A stretch of 61,875 nt of DNA from a virus. This document shows positions 24,901 to 32,009 of the stretch, in pieces (position 1 is the stretch's first letter; every line of letters begins with the position of its first letter). Below the pieces are notes generated by a model that worked only from the letters and a program-made list of their open reading frames with translations, was not told the origin of the DNA and searched no databases. The stretch spans positions 1 through 61,875 of IMG/VR virus record IMGVR_UViG_3300005827_000088; one strand, given 5' to 3'. The position numbers and the translations under genes are program-made.

Positions 24901-27900
24901 GCAGGGTCATCTCCCAAGGCTCGCGCAGATCCTCTTCGGTCAGGTCCAGGACCGGCTCCTCTTCCTTGGGCAAGGGAACGTCCTTTTCCTTAACTTGCGT
25001 CTCACCTACGGAAACTTTCGGCTCTTGCGTCTCACTTTCAGGCTTTTCCGAGACGCTATCTTCGACCTGGCCCATGGCCTCCTTGTAACTCCTGGGTGCA
25101 CGCTCCTGGGTCTTGTCGTAGTCGCTCATCACGCTGTCTATGATCTTCTGCAGGCCGGTGCGGTCGATTTCGATGCCCGGCATGGTCGGCCGGCTGGTCA
25201 ACTCGCGCAGGGCCTCGGCGTAGCCCTTCCAGGCCGCGGCGAACTCGCGCGGGGTGAAGGTCACCAGCGCGCGGAACTGTTCGGTGACGGTCTTGTTCCC
25301 GCGCAGATCCATGACGTCGGGCATCATGCTCGGCTGCTTCAGGTAGAAGTCCGGCTCGTACTTCCTGGCCGCGCCCTTGTTCTTGTTCATCCAGGCCTGT
25401 TTCTGGGCATTGTAGTCCAGGAACAGCTTGATGACGTCGGACATGGTCTGGCTGACCCAGTTCTCGCCCATGGCCTTGGCATACGCCAGGTGCGGCAGGG
25501 CGAAGTCGAACGTCTTGAGCTCGTCGGCGTTGGCCCGGCGGAAGCGCTGGAGCAGATCGTTGTCGGGGACGACGTAGCCGCGCACGGCGGCCTCGATGGT
25601 GTCCTTACCGTCAGGGGTGAGCTTGCCATCGACGAGGTACTGCGCCCTGTTCTGCAGGTCTAGCACGCCGTCTGTTTCCAGGCCCGGCACGAGTTTCTGG
25701 CTCGCGTGTGGAGAGTCCAGATATCCGCGCAGGGTGTCGTAGCCGGACAGTCCGCTGGCGAACTCCGAGATGGTCTTCTTGGACAGGCCCTTGGCCGCCG
25801 CCACACCTTTGGAGATCTTGTCCTGGCCGGTCATGGCCGGCTTGTTCAGCACGCCGGAGATGCGTCCGAGCTCGCGTGCGTCCTTCTCTCCCAGGTTGAA
25901 GTCGAGCGCGCGCACCAGAACGGGGTGCTTGAAGCGGCCGACGTCCTCCGGATTCAGGCCGAACGCCGCAGCGTCCTCCTTCATGGCGTCGATGTACTGC
26001 TGGTAGCGATCCGGATGCTTGTCGGCCAGGATGTCCAGGACCATCTTGCGGCTGTTGCCGCCCAGGACATAGCCGTCGCGAGTGATAACGCTCGGCCCAG
26101 TCTCGGCCGTAGGCCCGGTGTTGACCAGGTGGCTCGGGTCGAACTTCGCCACGCGGGCGTGCACCTGATCCTGGTGCGTCTGGTCCGTCGCATACGGGCG
26201 ATCCTGCACGCCGGCAGGATAGTCCGGGTTGTCCCGGAACTGTTCCAGAGGATTGTGGCTGGCCTTCAGGTCGCCAAGCTCCCGCAGTTCGTAGTGCACG
26301 GGGAACTTCTCGCCCTTGACTCCGGAGATCGCAGCTACATGCTTGCGCTTTCCTCGGACGGCTCCGTCGGGAGGTCCGGGGACGACGTCTCCTCCGGCTG
26401 CGGATTCGCTCCCAGCGGGCTGGGCGCCCCCAGCCTGGACCGGAGCATCGACTCGGTCAGCGCCCTCGGGTCGCCCGACCGCAGGCCCGACCGGAGCCTG
26501 GACACGTCCTTCAGGTCCTGGGGCTTGCCCGACGGTTTCCACTGGGGCAGGCTGCCCTTGCTGGACGACCGGCTGCTGCGGCCCAGGCCCGGCGACAATG
26601 GGTCCCTGTTCAGGAACGCCTCCGCCGAGGATGCTCCCGTCACCTGGTCTGCCGACTGGTTGAACTTCTGCTCCTGCTTCGCCCGGGCGTCCATTTCCTT
26701 CCGGTGCCAGGACTTCTTGGACTTGCTGCCCATTGGGTGCTCCTTCGCCCGGCATCACCGGGGCATTTGGCTGAGGACCTGTGGAACCTGACGGCTGCAT
26801 GTCCGGGCCAGGAAGAGCTTTCGGAGAGCCAGGCACGGGCGACATCAGGTCAAGAGAGGCATCCTTCGGAGGAGTCGGCTTCATGGATCCGCCCTGGCCA
26901 ACCTGCCAGCTGGGATCTGTCATCTCGCTCTCGAGAGTGCGCGAGTACGGCTCCACACCGAAGGCTTCCTTGAACTTGGCGAAATACGGACGGTCCGCGA
27001 TGCGCAGGGCCACCTCGGTCGGAAGCTCGATGCTCAAGCCTTCCCTGGTGGCCTTGATGATGTCGGCGTTCGTCAGACCGTAGTTCTTCATGTCCTGGAA
27101 CAGCGCGTAGTCTTCGGGACCCAGGCCGCCACGGGCTTCGGAACTGGCGCCCATGATGTCGCGCACCTTCGTCGGGGAGAAGTAGACCTTCTCGGGCACG
27201 CCAGTCGTCTTGACGATGTGCCGCGTCAGGGCGTTAATCTCATTCCCGCCGTACTGGCCCAGGGTGTGCGCGCCGGCCGCGGCCGCCTCGAACGCCGCGA
27301 ACAGTTTGATGTTCTCCCAGGCCGTCTGAGGGTCCTGGGGGAGCGAGTACAGCGCGCCGGTCGCGGCACCATGCAGTGCGCGCCCAGCCAGCTGGCCTTC
27401 GACGCTGGCCATGGCAGCCGGGCGGAGCAGGGAGAACGCAGGTTGTGCTGCCGCGCTCACCGCCATGCCGGACGGGATGAGCAGGGCCATGTCACCGGCC
27501 ATCTGTGCGGTACCGCGCATAGTGCCCAGCACGCCGATGCCGCCGACATTCGTCCGCGGGTCGATGCCAGTCTGCCCGGCCGTCTTGCTGGCGATGTCCT
27601 GATAGAACTTCGCCGTCGCGCTCTCGCGACCGAAGCCAGCCCCGGCCAGGCCGGCCATGGCGTCTTCGACGAGCATCTTGCCCATGTTCGCGACATGGTA
27701 GGCGTCGCGCAGCACGCTCCGCTTACCCTCCTCGTCGTACTCAGGAGCGATCTGCCCTGCAGGGCCTTCGGTGACGGAGTAGTCAGGGCCGAACGTCTTG
27801 GGGGTCTCGGTCAGGCTCTCGGCATTGGCCTTCTGCTTGGCCGCCTCCTGCCGTCCGACGTCCGCCGTGGCACCCATGATCGTGGGGCTGGCCGCAGCAC

Positions 27901-28366
27901 TACGCCCGGCCTCCTCGATATCCTGCTTGTCGCGGGCCGCCGGGCCGAACATGGCCGACTGCTCAGGGGTGAAACCGACCTCCCGAGCGTTGATCTTCGG
28001 AGTAGGCGCGGCGACCGGGGCCCTGGGGACGGGGTTGACCGGGGCCCGAACGTAGCCCGTGTCGCCCATGTTCACCGAGATGAAGTTCTGGATGATCTTG
28101 GCCTGACGGTCCGGCGGAAGCTGCTGGAACTCGGCGTCGGCCAGGTTCTTCTGGAAGTAGTTCGTGGCGATCTTGGTCTGGCGCTCGGGGGTCAGTTCAA
28201 GGAACGCCGGATCAGACTTCCAGGATGCGACGACCGGGTCGGTCGAAGGCGCGGGCTGTGGAGGCGCGGCCGCTTCCACACCATCGAGGGCGGAGGGCTT
28301 CGGCTCTGGAGCCGGGGCGTAGGGGTTGGCCTGGAGAAACGCAGAACCAGAAGCCATCTCAGCCAT
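15902..28366 (-). CDS. Giant polyvalent virion protein (4,154 codons)
   Basis: Domains in order (approximate residues): 1-130 helical repeats; 210-350 hydrophobic segments; 480-670 Pro/Gly-rich; 690-1100 DdrB/ParB-like with GGNSRK near 769; 1400-1900 SNF2-like helicase with GMGKT near 1425, DEGH near 1506, SATPF and GRVTRLGM near 1872; 2070-2300 HSP90/MORC-like GHKL ATPase with ELFQNSID, DNGIGM (about 2117) and GGYGMAKVA; HENVH near 2553; HENLH near 3000; and a C-terminal region of about 1,000 residues like other large polyvalent proteins. Such proteins are packaged and injected to act early in the host. It is last in the structural operon, starting at ATG 28366 after CGGAGG. Two internal stretches (26335-26733 and 20341-20571) look coding only in the +1 frame, so this may be a fusion of several genes, possibly through an indel. 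Confidence 0.8.
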   Translation of the reverse strand: MAEMASGSAFLQANPYAPAPEPKPSALDGVEAAAPPQPAPSTDPVVASWKSDPAFLELTPERQTKIATNYFQKNLADAEFQQLPPDRQAKIIQNFISVNMGDTGYVRAPVNPVPRAPVAAPTPKINAREVGFTPEQSAMFGPAARDKQDIEEAGRSAAASPTIMGATADVGRQEAAKQKANAESLTETPKTFGPDYSVTEGPAGQIAPEYDEEGKRSVLRDAYHVANMGKMLVEDAMAGLAGAGFGRESATAKFYQDIASKTAGQTGIDPRTNVGGIGVLGTMRGTAQMAGDMALLIPSGMAVSAAAQPAFSLLRPAAMASVEGQLAGRALHGAATGALYSLPQDPQTAWENIKLFAAFEAAAAGAHTLGQYGGNEINALTRHIVKTTGVPEKVYFSPTKVRDIMGASSEARGGLGPEDYALFQDMKNYGLTNADIIKATREGLSIELPTEVALRIADRPYFAKFKEAFGVEPYSRTLESEMTDPSWQVGQGGSMKPTPPKDASLDLMSPVPGSPKALPGPDMQPSGSTGPQPNAPVMPGEGAPNGQQVQEVLAPEGNGRPGEAGAEVQPVGRPGDGSILGGGVPEQGPIVAGPGPQQPVVQQGQPAPVETVGQAPGPEGRVQAPVGPAVGRPEGADRVDAPVQAGGAQPAGSESAAGGDVVPGPPDGAVRGKRKHVAAISGVKGEKFPVHYELRELGDLKASHNPLEQFRDNPDYPAGVQDRPYATDQTHQDQVHARVAKFDPSHLVNTGPTAETGPSVITRDGYVLGGNSRKMVLDILADKHPDRYQQYIDAMKEDAAAFGLNPEDVGRFKHPVLVRALDFNLGEKDARELGRISGVLNKPAMTGQDKISKGVAAAKGLSKKTISEFASGLSGYDTLRGYLDSPHASQKLVPGLETDGVLDLQNRAQYLVDGKLTPDGKDTIEAAVRGYVVPDNDLLQRFRRANADELKTFDFALPHLAYAKAMGENWVSQTMSDVIKLFLDYNAQKQAWMNKNKGAARKYEPDFYLKQPSMMPDVMDLRGNKTVTEQFRALVTFTPREFAAAWKGYAEALRELTSRPTMPGIEIDRTGLQKIIDSVMSDYDKTQERAPRSYKEAMGQVEDSVSEKPESETQEPKVSVGETQVKEKDVPLPKEEEPVLDLTEEDLREPWEMTLREFAGPKPSPPQIVGGKEVKSGDLKAWNAKKAEYDDAVAQAYTDGKLTLDEVRVKTPDQWLKLKGKAEVKPPVAPAKDPGVVKPAAEPQKPKPVVSKTLKDAGLVVTEKVSQKTGKPYWEISGKTYDNKDAIKALPGVKFGGKVWRAFDGDPTAALAAAVEQANSARDAKYEDFKGKLNPKPEAEPTKVGGRGLAGEGIGIQIKALRQKLDLFPSIAPEYPQNLVGKQTRSLIQKGEGAIPQDVLDAQVADIGKIKSAFETGKNAFVLASDPGMGKTFVIAGALKEIARNHVGPLVWVTQNRRLIEQIKADIEPFGLNDRLQFITYTDMSQIHAGKKVSDIKIDGAVIAWDEGHSVKNTSDAGEESGAARADLGQKYMKSAKFNIMASATPFENPTQMGYIAASGVFDQLEGMTGLGRAISGTPFSDFALAFGAGQRKIRIKGGREKQILEWERGQTPAERQKQNENAMAARQWLEKQGMLAQREMKLEPGMVTTELKSVPPTDANVALADNFSEAMMRAIEDAGADRTLRRNLAGYMTNTLKRIMEDAKVDAAVAEAKDVIAQGKQAVIFVETRAKKEISGKDYPGMAEVMRDWAAEQSAMGGDAGKPPYSRFQMAVAQALHEAGLDESLESTVARIVNGVGADKTAIFTGDRTENAANADLDQWLDNKKPLLVATMAKGGTGLSLHSRRPGDPERVLIGLNMPWTATVMKQVLGRVTRLGMLKPSEVRWLFLDHDFERTIAAKVGGRMQDMGAVVSGKIPSMGTDIEAFDFDAPAEGVVIEDIMGGYEAPSAPAERKPEVPTVQSALESPEALADLARSGASVSGPERVALARAMAEGVAYGRDGYDMEASPYGGLVYFQDVPGGRVAFHEVDGKLEFEHQLQFSKTSRAKVVTDPRLIKRILSKDILNQNPARTVVSELFQNSIDSLIDAKWPKDAHVEVALDIRSTEDKTFKVGIKDNGIGMTAKDVKTKFLAIGAKGKGGTDNVGGYGMAKVAFLFYPENVFVRTTKGGKTTEITATRDELMDGDFPVITRDALDGERGTMFVATMPTGVSEEGIYYDDASTFESAMLTYAKGLRTKNLKVTAHGINDYSEKGSSDYGYNDWMPADENGEKMFARVKEYQSTLLSDMPKVTPSVEIVDGENRATVHFVKSDLPARKMFGGQFIIHAQVYSKGMPLPALKQDQYDYINGIGIPGADIKPDFSVAIDFTKTHEPEHGQYPFLKNRTVVMSGVGDKIAKVIKDYVEKLNKNATDERVAEFREMIAKAPVMGGTPVLIPKASYPDVEGAREVVENHEKFFASYGKLLSTWKAMIDSANLGANTKLMITLDNTVYGWHAPSGLTGEGKIIAINPLTMMTKGEWNNKPLIQTDEYKALVESGESRERILGSASVHTLLHENVHNRESNHSDSFTSELARQSMLLGHLRLATMEAKATKFYKEFADEIESIAGDLDRVREGGDAASGGPGPDVDASRVPPRGVEPAGGRTGAAEGPVAVGGRNVLGEAGLQESRREVGEKRLTLLHGGRMGIFKKMPTFDEFVTMAERGTVHKATGKDLPFEGSAKTPISLGIINGYSNDDIAAFYVKRSNPVKLSKLGLKVAYEDFVADHATELGAQKKRFFVDASDLGDYFPTRKQAETYADSIQNQWPSVARPMITDRMPYLEPKKQGLRTVAADDMRFYETPDGKWIDGPFNTPSTDLIPGSAEWEAKYPADGEPMTEDEMRQSLLETGMDDAEIVERTSYITQRPSSSMGRTEAGKKGTLTVADVQAEVDKIAKAKFPHTMVEVVPTWIDLPAEISMGIQRAMDTSQVEALYDPQTKKMYILADRMLRREDVALAVLDGAMHENLHRGVDAWRRDIANSMGGSFKLANERIDGILNKAYEANRDDVRELANGDYRGMFDLETRHGRARATEEWFARQANQKGSWYDRFVAAVRDFLRKVMEKFGHTLKWTDAETRAFINRAHRMSKRFERADRRVNEALNREHRETLRERVQRTRPDMAGNLGQVQFSIFKNPLKGMTEGERTFALQVHELYDRAMLDVNVNLKNLQKKVQDLAGVSHDSVKARRLDMAMLIYRDLKNSDAAHVKNPMPAADRIRDFKAWAATELRKRSGDRKLRLQEFLRDLEQAQNLTPAQRDFVDKDMEAAFRITTLEFQRLGKLKGQPIKDYVFRKLTPPDDRPVESSGAPSASGSPVRSFSSGLMRRKYPTLLDAMQDGYELAPEVRGITNSWKEITTDAVKIASTTRFLEDGMAVGVLSTKNPGDWLPLRSPALKVWRPTASVKTVIRDNPGLNDTLAAKNDVIGNYSRRLFVTQPEVTWAVFAGQGKRAAAVFDNEADARLYADQLTDARVEYRENLNVFEKVPFYAPPAIANAINLMTASQAGKFFSKPLGKSLTYLNGTLKPWMLLGDFFHHQSLMRSWTFGGPHDILGSLVYGSAVLDAKGRPTAVAEKAAAKRIVGMLRGVKNSVSWRKAILSGLELIEERNPVIQKLVGKGMTFPTMADMTGHNMTKAMGIFETLIRAMGSQKAADAVAVGKILRSRSEHFLFATIDAGFKAQWGYTYFMHQLRHEIARGRTPDVDKIAEIVADAANTAFGGQHLGRAGRDPDLTKFLHLIMLAPDWAITQLKPAFAAIPGMDKVIAKVLGEMPPPPGRDSFYRVFLAKQLLAAAAATLLAQVLINGDSEEGPFQMYREQMSDLPTAARLRWAMVDVTRLYRKVNQMRESMGLEPIDIDPGTRYMFNLPGFMIAPLRLFELGRFLSAKGSPLVRVITPYISGQDWRDRPYKSVSDLKKSVQHPDRKSSLSLVKGTRDENPRDISQFPAIFMANIRDAQPLQVGQMLRWLQGEEDGLTATIKSLGVDFTVARDPRTNYKQFMEISKLSGEEFKEIKRSIYRKDYDPNKLPENDVEAYAAVSLKAAIHKTRVTTAKIREAIEETKANPDYTNEARRRRVEMLKKTEDQMYRNVVLYHKAYTEGMKRHTITVTPQQVEQLKKDLEAE
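20341..20571 (-). CDS. +1-frame gene nested in the giant ORF
   Basis: 76 residues from ATG 20571, with AAGGAG seven bases upstream. Sequence such as EISTVYEKAGMLPPEALGRM and a basic end (GFKKVGGKWVKKG) looks like real protein, and its codons end mostly in G or C. The enclosing frame here is Gly/Pro/Arg-rich with no such bias. It could be a separate protein, or the true C-terminus of the upstream part reached by a +1 shift near 20560; the join EIESI to QEISTVYEKAG reads smoothly. Confidence 0.55.
   Translation of the reverse strand: MKSNPLQEISTVYEKAGMLPPEALGRMLTQAGYRPEESSQLAEEQAQPKGLSRLAAGMSWEKRGFKKVGGKWVKKG
26335..26733 (-). CDS. +1-frame gene nested in the giant ORF
   Basis: 132 residues from ATG 26733, with GAAGGAG seven bases upstream. 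The N-terminus is basic and helical (MGSKSKKSWHRKEMDARAKQ) and the remainder is Ser/Pro-rich and probably disordered. Roughly nine in ten codons end in G or C. The enclosing frame reads as a Pro/Gly/Gln/Val linker with weak bias. It may be a small virion or scaffolding-like protein. Family unknown. Confidence 0.55.
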   Translation of the reverse strand: MGSKSKKSWHRKEMDARAKQEQKFNQSADQVTGASSAEAFLNRDPLSPGLGRSSRSSSKGSLPQWKPSGKPQDLKDVSRLRSGLRSGDPRALTESMLRSRLGAPSPLGANPQPEETSSPDLPTEPSEESASM

Positions 28367-28377
28367 GTGAACCTCCG

Positions 28378-29775
28378 CTACTGGTCGTATTCTTTCCAGC
28401 CGCCTGCCGCTCCGGTGTCGGACTCGTCACCGCCATCGCCTCCGCCCAGCTGCTTGTTGTACTTCGCGATCTGGGCTTCGATCTTCGCCAGGCGCGCCTG
28501 GTCTGCCGGGGAAGGCTTGACCGCGCCGGTGATGTCCTTGCTGGCGTTCGTGATGGCGTTCTTCTGCTTGACCAGGACCTCGATCTTCTTGGTGATCTTC
28601 TCGTCCCCGGCCGTGCGCTCGCGCACAGCCTGAACGCGGGCCGACGCGCCGATTCCGGCGACCTTCTCACGACCCTTGTTCTGCTCCTGCACGCGCCTCA
28701 TGGCGGCCTCGTCCTTCTGCGTCTGGACAGAACCAATGGCCTTGCCCTTGGCTTCCTCGGCACGCACCTTCTGGGTGCCCTTCTCGCGCTCCAGGCCCAG
28801 GGCGGACTCCTGTTCGATGCCGGCACCGATGCTGCCCATGCGGTCGACCGCTCCGTAGAGAACGCGGGTATAGCTGTCGAGGAACCCATGCCCAAGATTC
28901 GGGATCAGGCCGCCCTCCTGGGCACCGTCGTGCAGGGCCTTCCAGCCCATGACTCGCCCGTCTTCGCCTTTGACAGCCACGAAGGAGTCCGGAGCGCCGG
29001 GGATATTGTGCTCCTTGCCGTACTGGACCGCAGCGGCGATCTGCTCAGGCTCGGACTTGGTCGCGTTGGCACGGAACATCTGGTTGATGTCCTGCTGCAG
29101 TTCCTGCTTCTGCATCTGCTCCACATGCTGCTGCGCGGCGATCAGGCCCTTCATGGCGCCAGGGGTGCGCGGGACGTTGCTCAGGACCTGCGGCTCGATG
29201 CCCAGGGCCTTGGTGATTTTCTGGATGAACCCGTCTTCCTTCGCCGGCGCAGGGGCGGGGGTCGCAGGAGACTGGGCAGGAGCGGAGGACTGGGTTGGGG
29301 CGGCAGCCGGGGCAGCCTGCGCGGCCTGCTGCGTTGCACTCGGGAGACCAGCCGTCGGGGTAGATTGCGGCGTGTCGTAACGAGGACTGGCATCCATGAT
29401 GCCTCCGCCAGTCGCCGGGCCCTGTACGGCCATCTGAGAGCCGACGGGAACACCGACCGCTCCCTGGGGTGCCCACTGCGTCTGTACAGGGTATCCCTCG
29501 GGAGGGACACCGCTCGCATCCTGCTGAGAAGGCGCTGGGGATTGGACACCGAGAGCAGACTGCGGCTGCACCTGGGCCTGCTCTGCGGCCTTCTTCTGTT
29601 TCTTCTGAGCCGCCCAGGCATCCATGGCCTGGACATAGGCCCTGTGTGCGTCGTTGCGCTCGTCCAGGTCCAGTTGCGCGCTCTGGTTCTGGATATTCTG
29701 GGCCTCGGCCATGCGGTAGTCTTTCTGACCCTCAAGGGCCGATCCAGCGACCACTCCGCCTGCGATATTTGCCAT
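28378..29775 (-). CDS. Internal virion protein-like, Ala/Pro/Gln-rich
   Basis: 465 residues. The N-terminal helix (EGQKDYRMAEAQNIQNQSAQ) and low-complexity Pro/Ala/Gln middle (about 70-180) are followed by a globular and coiled-coil C-terminus with many Glu/Lys/Arg. Phage internal (ejection) proteins often look like this. The place between tail proteins and the giant ORF supports an ejection role. No specific family is recognised. Confidence 0.6.
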   Translation of the reverse strand: MANIAGGVVAGSALEGQKDYRMAEAQNIQNQSAQLDLDERNDAHRAYVQAMDAWAAQKKQKKAAEQAQVQPQSALGVQSPAPSQQDASGVPPEGYPVQTQWAPQGAVGVPVGSQMAVQGPATGGGIMDASPRYDTPQSTPTAGLPSATQQAAQAAPAAAPTQSSAPAQSPATPAPAPAKEDGFIQKITKALGIEPQVLSNVPRTPGAMKGLIAAQQHVEQMQKQELQQDINQMFRANATKSEPEQIAAAVQYGKEHNIPGAPDSFVAVKGEDGRVMGWKALHDGAQEGGLIPNLGHGFLDSYTRVLYGAVDRMGSIGAGIEQESALGLEREKGTQKVRAEEAKGKAIGSVQTQKDEAAMRRVQEQNKGREKVAGIGASARVQAVRERTAGDEKITKKIEVLVKQKNAITNASKDITGAVKPSPADQARLAKIEAQIAKYNKQLGGGDGGDESDTGAAGGWKEYDQ

Positions 29776-29787
29776 CTCTCAGCCCTC

Positions 29788-30645
29788 CTACGCGTAACCG
29801 GACAGGATGTTGTTGACACCTGTCAGGCCGGACTTGATGCTCCCAGAACCCGTCCCCAGCAGGGCACTCGTCGAAGCTCCGAAGGCCTTGCTCCCGGCAC
29901 CAGCCGAACTGAGCGCGCTGTTGAGCAGGGCCTGATTCGACGCGTTCGCGGACCCCAAGCCAGACAGCGCTTGGCTGGCCAACGCAGATCCGCTCGGGGC
30001 CGTCGTCTGCTGCGGAATGGTGTTCCCCATCTTGAAGCCAAGCGCGCCGGCACCACGGTTCCAGGCGGTGTCGAAGCCCTGCGTCAGGGCCGAGTTCTGG
30101 CCGCTCACGTCCGCCAGCGACTGCGCCACATCCATCCCGGAGTTGAGCGCGTTCAGGCTGCGGCCGCTCGTCGGGTCGATACCCAGGCGCCCCAGCGCAC
30201 GCTGCGTCGACTGCCTGTTGGCATCGAACGAAGTCTGCACGTCGGTGTGGGCCTTCTCGGCGAACATCTTGCCCCACTCTTCCGGAGTCATGTCCGCCTG
30301 GTTGATGAGTCCCTGTTCGATGCCCTGGTACTGTGGCTGCAGGGCGAGCTCACCCTTGTAGTTGTCCCACGCCTGCTGCTGGATCTCCGGGGTGTAGCGG
30401 TCCATCCAGGACTTCTGCAAGGCGACCTGCTTGTCCTCCATGGGCCAGTACGTCGCCTTGTAGCGATCGAAGAGCTCCTGGGCGATGGCGTCCTGCTTCG
30501 CAGTAGATCCGGCAACCGTGTCGAACTGCCTGTTCGCCAGGGCCGAAGCGTCGGACGCGGCGTTGTAGCTGTTCACTGCGTTCACCGCATTGATGCCGGT
30601 GTTGAGGAGGCTCGTCCAGTCTCCGAGAGAGTCAAACAGTCCCAT
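29788..30645 (-). CDS. Virion structural protein, probable internal protein
   Basis: 285 residues starting MGLFDSLGDWTSLLNTGINA, the short amphipathic opening common in podovirus internal virion proteins. A Ser/Ala/Gly-rich C-terminus (about 200-280) follows. The motif YWPMEDKQVALQKSW resembles proteins from other phage tail/internal modules. Ejection or tail-associated function is inferred. Confidence 0.65.
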   Translation of the reverse strand: MGLFDSLGDWTSLLNTGINAVNAVNSYNAASDASALANRQFDTVAGSTAKQDAIAQELFDRYKATYWPMEDKQVALQKSWMDRYTPEIQQQAWDNYKGELALQPQYQGIEQGLINQADMTPEEWGKMFAEKAHTDVQTSFDANRQSTQRALGRLGIDPTSGRSLNALNSGMDVAQSLADVSGQNSALTQGFDTAWNRGAGALGFKMGNTIPQQTTAPSGSALASQALSGLGSANASNQALLNSALSSAGAGSKAFGASTSALLGTGSGSIKSGLTGVNNILSGYA

Positions 30646-30655
30646 GGCCTACCTC

Positions 30656-32008
30656 CTATGCCCTGAACCGGGCATAAGGATCAGATGATTGTGGCGAGGA
30701 TACCCGGTATCCCTGATTCTGTCCAGAACGTCTTTGCATTGCCAGAGAGACGCTGTTGTCATAGGCCGGGGCCTGATCAAGGGCACCGGGGCTTGAGGCT
30801 AGAGCATATCCGAGTTCAGGAGAATATCCCCTGGGATTATCAGAGTACCCGCTCGGGCCGTCATAGCCGCTGGCGGACTGGTCTCCCTGTGCACCACCTC
30901 CGAAGCCTTCCTTCAGGCCGGCCATGACCGACTGCGGAGTCGGCGCGCTTCCCACGTCGTAGCCGTTGTTCCTGGCCGCGGTCATGGCAAAGTCGCCGAT
31001 CCTGGCCAGGGACGTCAGCTGCCCGATGGGACCTGAGCGCAGCCCGGTGATGGCGCTGATCGCGGACAGTCCAAGGCCGACTGGGTCGACACTCATCTGG
31101 CCCGTCGACGGGTCTGTCGTCATGTTCCCCTGCTGCGTCTGGCGCACATTCTGGGCCATGTTCGCTGGGTCAGAGAGGTTCGCAGCCATGGAGATTTCGT
31201 TCTGCCTGTTGACGGGAGCACTGAATACTCCGCGAAGCGCATCGAGCGCACGAGTTCCAAAGGTGTTTCCCTCGTTTGCCTCGTCCGCCATCGAGCGCAG
31301 CCCCTGAAGTGCTCCGGTGAGAGCCATGCCAGGATTTTCCTGGGCCACCGGGCCGAGACTGCTGACGTATCCTCCGATGTCTATGCCATAGCCCTTGTAC
31401 CCTTCGGGCGCCATGGATATGCTGTAATTTCCGAGATTCCTGGCATAAGCCCGAGCAAGGCCGGCCAGGGAGTTTGCGTTTTCGGACTCAGCTGCGGTAA
31501 CGGCCGCGTTGTCGCCAAGCACGGAAGCCTCGGCCCTGCGCTGGGCCATGCGTGCCTCGTCCATCGCAATAGGGTCGATGGACCTGGCAAACTCTCGGGC
31601 CATGGCAACACCACCGCCCGATGGCTCGCTGGCGCTGCTGAAATTCGCTACCTGCTGTGCCCTGGTGAACCCTCCCGTAGGGGAGTCCATGCTGCCGTAG
31701 GTACCATCTGTCAGGCCAAGACCGGCAAGGCCACCGAGACCTCCAGATCCTCCGAGTGCTCCAGTGTATCCGCTGCCCTGTGGCCCGGGGGAGCCTGGCG
31801 TTCCAGCGCCGGGGTCGGTCCCGCCAGGGTCAACCGAAGCATTGCTCGGAGCCGATTCAACACCGCCAAAATATCCGGCTCCGTAGGTAGAAGCGTACCC
31901 ACCAGGTGTTCCGGCCCACCCTCCGCCGCCCTGAAGCCCGCTAATGGTCCGGTCGAGATTTGACGCCCCAGGGCTACCGCCGCCCCATCCGCCGCCGCCA
32001 CCGCACAT
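30656..32008 (-). CDS. Gly-rich virion-associated protein
   Basis: 450 residues beginning with a run of glycines (MCGGGGGWGGGSPG). The N-terminal 130 residues are Gly/Ser/Pro-rich. The centre holds helices (EARMAQRRAEASVLGDNAAV), and the C-terminus is again low in complexity. The gene sits in the internal-protein block. A few positions resemble other phage internal proteins, but no family is assigned. Confidence 0.6.
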   Translation of the reverse strand: MCGGGGGWGGGSPGASNLDRTISGLQGGGGWAGTPGGYASTYGAGYFGGVESAPSNASVDPGGTDPGAGTPGSPGPQGSGYTGALGGSGGLGGLAGLGLTDGTYGSMDSPTGGFTRAQQVANFSSASEPSGGGVAMAREFARSIDPIAMDEARMAQRRAEASVLGDNAAVTAAESENANSLAGLARAYARNLGNYSISMAPEGYKGYGIDIGGYVSSLGPVAQENPGMALTGALQGLRSMADEANEGNTFGTRALDALRGVFSAPVNRQNEISMAANLSDPANMAQNVRQTQQGNMTTDPSTGQMSVDPVGLGLSAISAITGLRSGPIGQLTSLARIGDFAMTAARNNGYDVGSAPTPQSVMAGLKEGFGGGAQGDQSASGYDGPSGYSDNPRGYSPELGYALASSPGALDQAPAYDNSVSLAMQRRSGQNQGYRVSSPQSSDPYARFRA

Positions 32009-32009
32009 G

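Noticed and set aside
22694-25663. A 989-codon plus-strand frame over the helicase region of the giant ORF
   Set aside because: Shadow of the SNF2-like and linker coding on the other strand; composition is typical of antisense frames.
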